From a bacterium (GTDB taxonomy: Bacteria > Patescibacteriota > Minisyncoccia > Phycocordibacterales > UBA12079), in NCBI GenBank assembly GCA_030641525.1, contig DAOWHH010000003.1:1-53557 (forward strand): 53,557 bases of DNA, written 5' to 3'. This document shows, piece after piece, positions 49,601 through 53,557 of this stretch; the first letter of the stretch is position 1, and each line of letters opens with the position of its first letter. The notes beneath the pieces were generated by a model. That model was not told where the DNA came from. It saw only the letters and a list, made by a program, of their open reading frames with translations, and did no database searches. The translations under genes were made by a program, and so were the position numbers.

Positions 49601-50356
49601 GAAAAAAGATCTCCTAAAATACCTGCTATTGTATCAAAGATAGATGGGGAAGTGACAAGTGTAATAGAAAATGAATCTGAAGAGAAGAAAATTATTATTC
49701 TTCCAGATATAGAAAGCCGTTCTACAGGTACTAAATCTAAACAAGAAACTGAGTATATTTTACCTTATAATAGAATGTCTTTAGTTAAGGTTGGAGATAA
49801 AATTAAAAAAGGAGATGTACTAACAGATGGTTCTGTTGATATTTCAGAATTATTTAAGTATGCAGGAAAGGAAAAAACTCAAGAGTATATAATTAAAGAA
49901 ACAATAAAAATTTACGAATTACAAGGAGCAGCTACTTCTCGAAAACACGTAGAAGTAATCATAAAGCAAATGTTATCAAGAAGAAAGATTAAAAGTAGTG
50001 GGGATACAAATCTTTCTGTGGGGGCAGTTGTTGAAGATTCTCAATTAAGAGATGCTAATGCAAAAGTTAAAGATAAAGGATTAACAGAAGCCAAAGCTGA
50101 ACAATTAGCTTTGGGAATAACGGAAGTTTCTCTTTCTAGAAATAGTTTTCTATCATCAGTTTCTTTTCAAAACACTACAAAAATGTTAATAAATGCTTCA
50201 TTGAGAGGAGCAGAAGATAAAATGCTTGGATTAAAAGAAAATGTTATTGTAGGAAGACTTGTTCCAGCTGGTTCTGGTTTTAAAGGAAGTAAGAAATGGA
50301 AGATGGTGCAAGGAGTTAAGGAAGATGGTGAAAATGTGAGTGAAAACGAAGATTAG
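46634..50356 (+). CDS. rpoC: DNA-directed RNA polymerase subunit beta-prime
   Basis: The 1,240-residue beta-prime subunit has the N-terminal zinc ribbon ([20 protein letters not shown]), the catalytic [15 protein letters not shown] with the three Mg-binding Asp (usual form NADFDGDQMAVH), the trigger-loop region [19 protein letters not shown], the second zinc site ([17 protein letters not shown]) and [11 protein letters not shown]. An insertion of about 90 mostly hydrophilic residues ([18 protein letters not shown] region) precedes the second zinc site. The C-terminus ends in an acidic stretch. dnaG starts 56 nt downstream. Confidence 0.97.
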   Translation: [1240 protein letters not shown]

Positions 50357-50412
50357 GTTAATTATTTGTTGAACAAAGGATGAAAGATAACAATTTTTAA
50401 TTTTATTTATTT

Positions 50413-52215
50413 ATGACCAATATTGAAGAAATTAAAAATAATTTGAATATAGTTGATGTTCTGGGAACATATATAAAATTAGAAAAAGCGGGTTCTAATT
50501 TTAAGGCTTGTTGTCCATTTCATAATGAAAAAACACCTTCTTTTTTTGTTTCTCCAGATAGAGGGACATATAAATGTTTTGGTTGTGGTGAAGGAGGAGA
50601 TATCTTTTCATTTGTGGAAAAATTTGAAGGAATAGATTTTAAAAGTTCTTTAAAAATATTAGCAGAAAAAGCAGGTGTAGAATTGAAAAGGGAAGATAAA
50701 AAAAAGGTAAGTGAGAAAAATAGAATTTATGATATCTTGGAAAAAACAACTACTTTTTTTGAAAAAAACTTAAAAGAGGATCCAGTTGCTATAAAATATT
50801 TAAAGGATAGAGGGGTAAACGACAGTATTATTAAACAATTCCGATTAGGCCTTACAAAAAAAGGTTGGCAAAATTTATATACTTTTTTAAAAAATAATAC
50901 TTATTCTGATATAGAAATAGAAAAAGCAGGTCTTATTAAAAAACGCGAAGGAAAAGAAGGGTTTTATGACAGATTTAGAGACAGGATAATTTTTCCTTTA
51001 TTTGATAATTCAGAAAAAGTCATTGCTTTCTCTGGACGTTCTTTTATAAGAGATAATGAAGAAGATAATCAAAATTATGTTGAACAAGCTAAATACCTAA
51101 ATAGTCCAGAAACACTGTTGTTTAATAAATCAAATATTTTATATGCGTATAATTTTGCAAAAAGAAAGATAAGAGAGATAGATTTTACAATTTTAGTTGA
51201 AGGACAAATGGATTTATTGATGTGTCATCAATCTGGATATAATAATACAGTAGCTAGTTCGGGGACATCTTTAACAATAGGTCATATACAATTATTAAAA
51301 AGATTATCAGATAAGCTTATTATTGCTTTTGATGGGGATGAAGCAGGATTTAATTCAGCCTGCAGAGTTGCTAAATTAGCTTTAGCTAATGGAATGGAAG
51401 TGAAATTGATGGCTTTATCTAACGGACTTGATCCAGCTGATGTTCTTTCAAAAGATAAAAAAGAATGGCAAGAAGCAATGAAAAACGCTAAACATATAAT
51501 TGATTATTATTTAGATAAATTAATAAATGATATAAAAGATAAAAGAAAATTAGCAAAAGAAATACAAGAAAAAGTTTTACCTTTAATATTAGTTATAGAT
51601 AGTGAAATAGGAAAATCTGTTTTTGTGGAAGATGTGGCTAATAAACTTGATGTCACTAAAGAAGCAATTTGGACAGAATTAAATAAAATAAAGATTGACT
51701 TACCAAATAATATTAAATACCATAAAAATGAATTAATTGAAGAGTTCTTTCTTAATAAACAAAAACATAAAAAACGTAATATATTAAGACAATTATCAGG
51801 AATATATTGGTGGCAAAAAAGTTTAAAAACTCCAATAATTGATTTATTAGAATTAGAGGAAAAAATAAAAAAAATAATTGGAAATGATATTTTAAATAAA
51901 ATACAAAAAATACCAGATAAGATAAAAAATGAAATAATATTTGAAGCTGAAATATTTTATGAAAAACTAGAATTATCAACAAATGACCATAACCCGCCTG
52001 CCGAACAGATAGATTCTGTGAACGGACAAAAAGAATTAAAAGAAAAGATAAACGAATTATTGATAAGTTTAGAAATAGAATTATTAAATGAAAATATGGA
52101 AAATATTATGTCAGAACAAAAGGAAGCTCAAATACAAGGAAATAAAAAAGAAGCTGAAGAAAAATTCATAATATATAATGAATTATCAAAAAAGAAAGAA
52201 AAATTAAAAAATTAA
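50413..52215 (+). CDS. dnaG: DNA primase DnaG
   Basis: DnaG makes RNA primers at the replication fork. The 600-residue protein has the CHC2 zinc domain (Cys34, His37, Cys55, Cys58), the RNA polymerase basic domain, the TOPRIM block with [10 protein letters not shown] and [10 protein letters not shown], and a C-terminal helicase-interaction region rich in Lys and Ile. A short GC-richer stretch near 51990-52030 ([12 protein letters not shown]) breaks the AT-rich tail and resembles a decayed family D palindrome. The rpoD start is 1 nt after its stop, so primase and sigma factor are co-translated, as in the classical macromolecular synthesis operon. Confidence 0.95.
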   Translation: MTNIEEIKNNLNIVDVLGTYIKLEKAGSNFKACCPFHNEKTPSFFVSPDRGTYKCFGCGEGGDIFSFVEKFEGIDFKSSLKILAEKAGVELKREDKKKVSEKNRIYDILEKTTTFFEKNLKEDPVAIKYLKDRGVNDSIIKQFRLGLTKKGWQNLYTFLKNNTYSDIEIEKAGLIKKREGKEGFYDRFRDRIIFPLFDNSEKVIAFSGRSFIRDNEEDNQNYVEQAKYLNSPETLLFNKSNILYAYNFAKRKIREIDFTILVEGQMDLLMCHQSGYNNTVASSGTSLTIGHIQLLKRLSDKLIIAFDGDEAGFNSACRVAKLALANGMEVKLMALSNGLDPADVLSKDKKEWQEAMKNAKHIIDYYLDKLINDIKDKRKLAKEIQEKVLPLILVIDSEIGKSVFVEDVANKLDVTKEAIWTELNKIKIDLPNNIKYHKNELIEEFFLNKQKHKKRNILRQLSGIYWWQKSLKTPIIDLLELEEKIKKIIGNDILNKIQKIPDKIKNEIIFEAEIFYEKLELSTNDHNPPAEQIDSVNGQKELKEKINELLISLEIELLNENMENIMSEQKEAQIQGNKKEAEEKFIIYNELSKKKEKLKN

Positions 52216-52216
52216 G

Positions 52217-53416
52217 ATGATTAAAAAAACAAAGAAAAAATCAATAAAAAAACCTATTGTCAAGAAAAAATCTATTTCTCGCAAAAAAACTCCTGCTAAA
52301 AAGGTGACGAAAAAAGTAATTACAAAGCAGACTAAAAAAACTAAGGGTGAGATTCAGATGGCTAAATCACAGGAATTAATAAAGAAAGGTAAAAAGGTAG
52401 GTTTTATAACCTATGATAATATCTTAAAAGAATTTCCTTTTATTGAAGATGATGTTTTGTTTTTAGAAGAATTATATGAACAATTTGAAAGTTCAGGAAT
52501 TGATGTTTTGGAAGGTGGTGGTATGTTGGAAGCAGATTCAGATATTTTACCAAAAGTTCCTAAATACGGTCGTTCTCATAATTCTATTCAAATATATCTC
52601 AAGGAAATTGGACAATATGAATTATTAACTCAATCTCAAGAGGTTAGTTTGGCGAAAAGAATTGAACAAGGAGATCAAGAAGCTAAAAATTTACTGGCTA
52701 GGGCTAATTTACGCTTGGTTGTTTCTATTGCTAAAAAATATGCTGGACGAAGTCAAGATTTAACTTTATTAGATTTAATTCAAGAAGGGAGTCTTGGTTT
52801 ATTTAAAGCTGTTGATAAATTTGATTATACAAAAGGATTTAAATTTTCCACATATGCAACTTGGTGGATTAGACAAGCTATAACTCGTGCTTTAGCGGAT
52901 CAATCTAGAACAATTAGAATTCCTGTGCATATGGTTGAAACTATAGCTAAATACAAACAAGTGTCAAGAAAATTAACTCAAGATTTAGGAAGAAAACCTC
53001 TTCCCGAAGAAATAGCTGTTGAAATGGAATTACCAATTGATAAGGTTTATAATATTTTTAGAATAGATAGAAAAATTGTATCATTAGAAAATCCTATTAG
53101 TGGTGATGGTGATAATGATGGAAAATCTACTATTGAGGATTTTGTAGCTGACGAAACAATTGTTTCTCCTGAAAAAGATTCTTCAAAAAGAATATTAAAT
53201 GATCAAATCAAAGATATTTTAGGTGATTTGAGTTCAAAAGAAAGAAAAATATTAGAAATGAGAAGTGGAATTGAAGATGGAATTAATCATACTTTAGAGG
53301 AAGTCGGTAAGGAATTTGGAGTGACACGAGAAAGAATTCGTCAAATAGAAGCTAAGGCTTATGAAAAAATTAGGCAAAGTGATAAGGTTGATAGATTGAG
53401 GAATTTGGATTTTTAA
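52217..53416 (+). CDS. rpoD: Primary sigma factor (sigma70 family) with a Lys-rich N-terminus
   Basis: The 399-residue protein has region 1.1-like sequence ([19 protein letters not shown]), region 1.2 [31 protein letters not shown], region 2 with [43 protein letters not shown], region 3 [16 protein letters not shown] and region 4 with the helix-turn-helix [21 protein letters not shown]. It is the housekeeping sigma, matching the TTGACA/TATAAT promoters found here. Residues 1-45 are almost entirely Lys/Thr/Ile/Val ([14 protein letters not shown]), histone-tail-like. An inner ATG at residue 48 (IQMAKSQ) is an alternative start. The IS30 end begins right after the stop codon. Confidence 0.95.
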   Translation: MIKKTKKKSIKKPIVKKKSISRKKTPAKKVTKKVITKQTKKTKGEIQMAKSQELIKKGKKVGFITYDNILKEFPFIEDDVLFLEELYEQFESSGIDVLEGGGMLEADSDILPKVPKYGRSHNSIQIYLKEIGQYELLTQSQEVSLAKRIEQGDQEAKNLLARANLRLVVSIAKKYAGRSQDLTLLDLIQEGSLGLFKAVDKFDYTKGFKFSTYATWWIRQAITRALADQSRTIRIPVHMVETIAKYKQVSRKLTQDLGRKPLPEEIAVEMELPIDKVYNIFRIDRKIVSLENPISGDGDNDGKSTIEDFVADETIVSPEKDSSKRILNDQIKDILGDLSSKERKILEMRSGIEDGINHTLEEVGKEFGVTRERIRQIEAKAYEKIRQSDKVDRLRNLDF

Positions 53417-53557
53417 ACTTTAGTTCAACAAGTAAGTGCAACACTTCTAGTAAAATAGAAGTATATGAAATATAAACATTTGGCGATTGAAGAAAGAGAA
53501 ACGATACAAGAGATGTTGTGGCAAAAGTCTTCAATTAGAGATGTAGCTAAAGTATTA
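53417..53557 (+). mobile_element. End of an IS30-family insertion sequence (right window edge)
   Basis: Exact inverted copy of positions 1-141. The IS boundary lies at 53417, immediately after the rpoD UAA, so any native rpoD terminator has been displaced. The element continues outside the window. Confidence 0.8.
53465..53557 (+). CDS. IS30-family transposase, N-terminal fragment cut by the window edge
   Basis: ATG 53465 opens 31 codons (beginning MKYKHLAIEERETIQEM) that run off the end. It is identical to the fragment at 93-1 on the other strand, and is part of the helix-turn-helix region of an IS30 transposase. Confidence 0.8.
   Translation, partial: MKYKHLAIEERETIQEMLWQKSSIRDVAKVL

Noticed and set aside
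249..53416. Recoded UGA (as in Gracilibacteria or Absconditabacteria)
   Set aside because: UGA ends the transglycosylase gene (6949-6951) and mrdA (40170-40172) at family-appropriate lengths, and no gene needs UGA read-through.
1..53557. Composite IS30 transposon carrying the whole window
   Set aside because: The cargo is core housekeeping genes, and the equal 141-nt ends fit an assembly break in a multi-copy IS better.

Overview
The window is a low-GC (roughly 30%), densely packed bacterial segment. Compact housekeeping genes, an enormous repeat-built S74 fibre-like surface protein, scarce Shine-Dalgarno sites and many short palindromic repeats all point to a member of the Candidate Phyla Radiation (Patescibacteria, probably a Parcubacteria-like lineage). 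That assignment is inferred from gene character, not from a marker tree. UAA, UAG and UGA all serve as stops, so the standard bacterial code fits. I see no tRNA, rRNA or CRISPR array.

Layout. (1) Both ends are the same 141-nt sequence in inverted orientation: the outer end of an IS30-type insertion sequence with the first 31 codons of its transposase pointing out of the window. (2) 0.2-11.2 kb: pth, an S1-domain protein (minus strand), secF, fba, rplY, a coiled-coil lytic transglycosylase, a small lipoprotein (minus), rpmE, prfA, ftsE and ftsX, mostly separated by hairpins. (3) 11.2-25.1 kb: an NYN-domain protein (minus), a ~3,367-residue fibre-like protein with about 30 GNVGIGT-type repeats, a seven-unit LVIVD-like propeller and two S74 chaperone-peptidase domains, then a Glu-rich DUF5011-like protein. 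(4) 25.2-30.3 kb: gapA-rpiB-rpe-tktN (lower glycolysis and non-oxidative pentose phosphate), a REP-associated Y1 transposase (RAYT) and mnmA. (5) 30.6-34.9 kb: a secreted HExxH protein (minus), an ATP-cone/nuclease fusion, frr, rseP and a DUF5701-like gene. (6) 35.1-40.2 kb: proS-mreBCD-mrdA, the rod-shape and wall-synthesis block. (7) 40.3-53.4 kb: greA, lysS, rpsP, then rpoB-rpoC-dnaG-rpoD behind a long structured leader.

The most unusual signal is the repeat ecology. A 27-bp element made of two copies of the palindrome ACCTCCGGAGGT separated by TGA (or TCA in the other orientation) occurs about a dozen times: singly, as opposed pairs (REPIN-like), as degenerate relics, and in frame inside mnmA and inside the RAYT gene itself. 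Its length is a multiple of three and five of its six reading frames are open, so it can enter genes without breaking them. Other palindrome families (GGCTATCSGATAGCC, CTTGGACC, CTGCACAAAA) form long, nearly perfect stems just after stop codons. One of them lies inside the 5' end of the giant gene.

Expression signals fall into two classes. Ten or so housekeeping genes have a -10 box only 6-9 nt before the start codon, which predicts leaderless mRNAs. Three accessory genes (lipoprotein, secreted HExxH protein, DUF5701-like) instead have near-consensus -35/-10 boxes with 17-bp spacing and purine-rich ribosome-binding sites. The rpoB leader (about 470 nt) carries two identical 77-nt stem-loop units in tandem.
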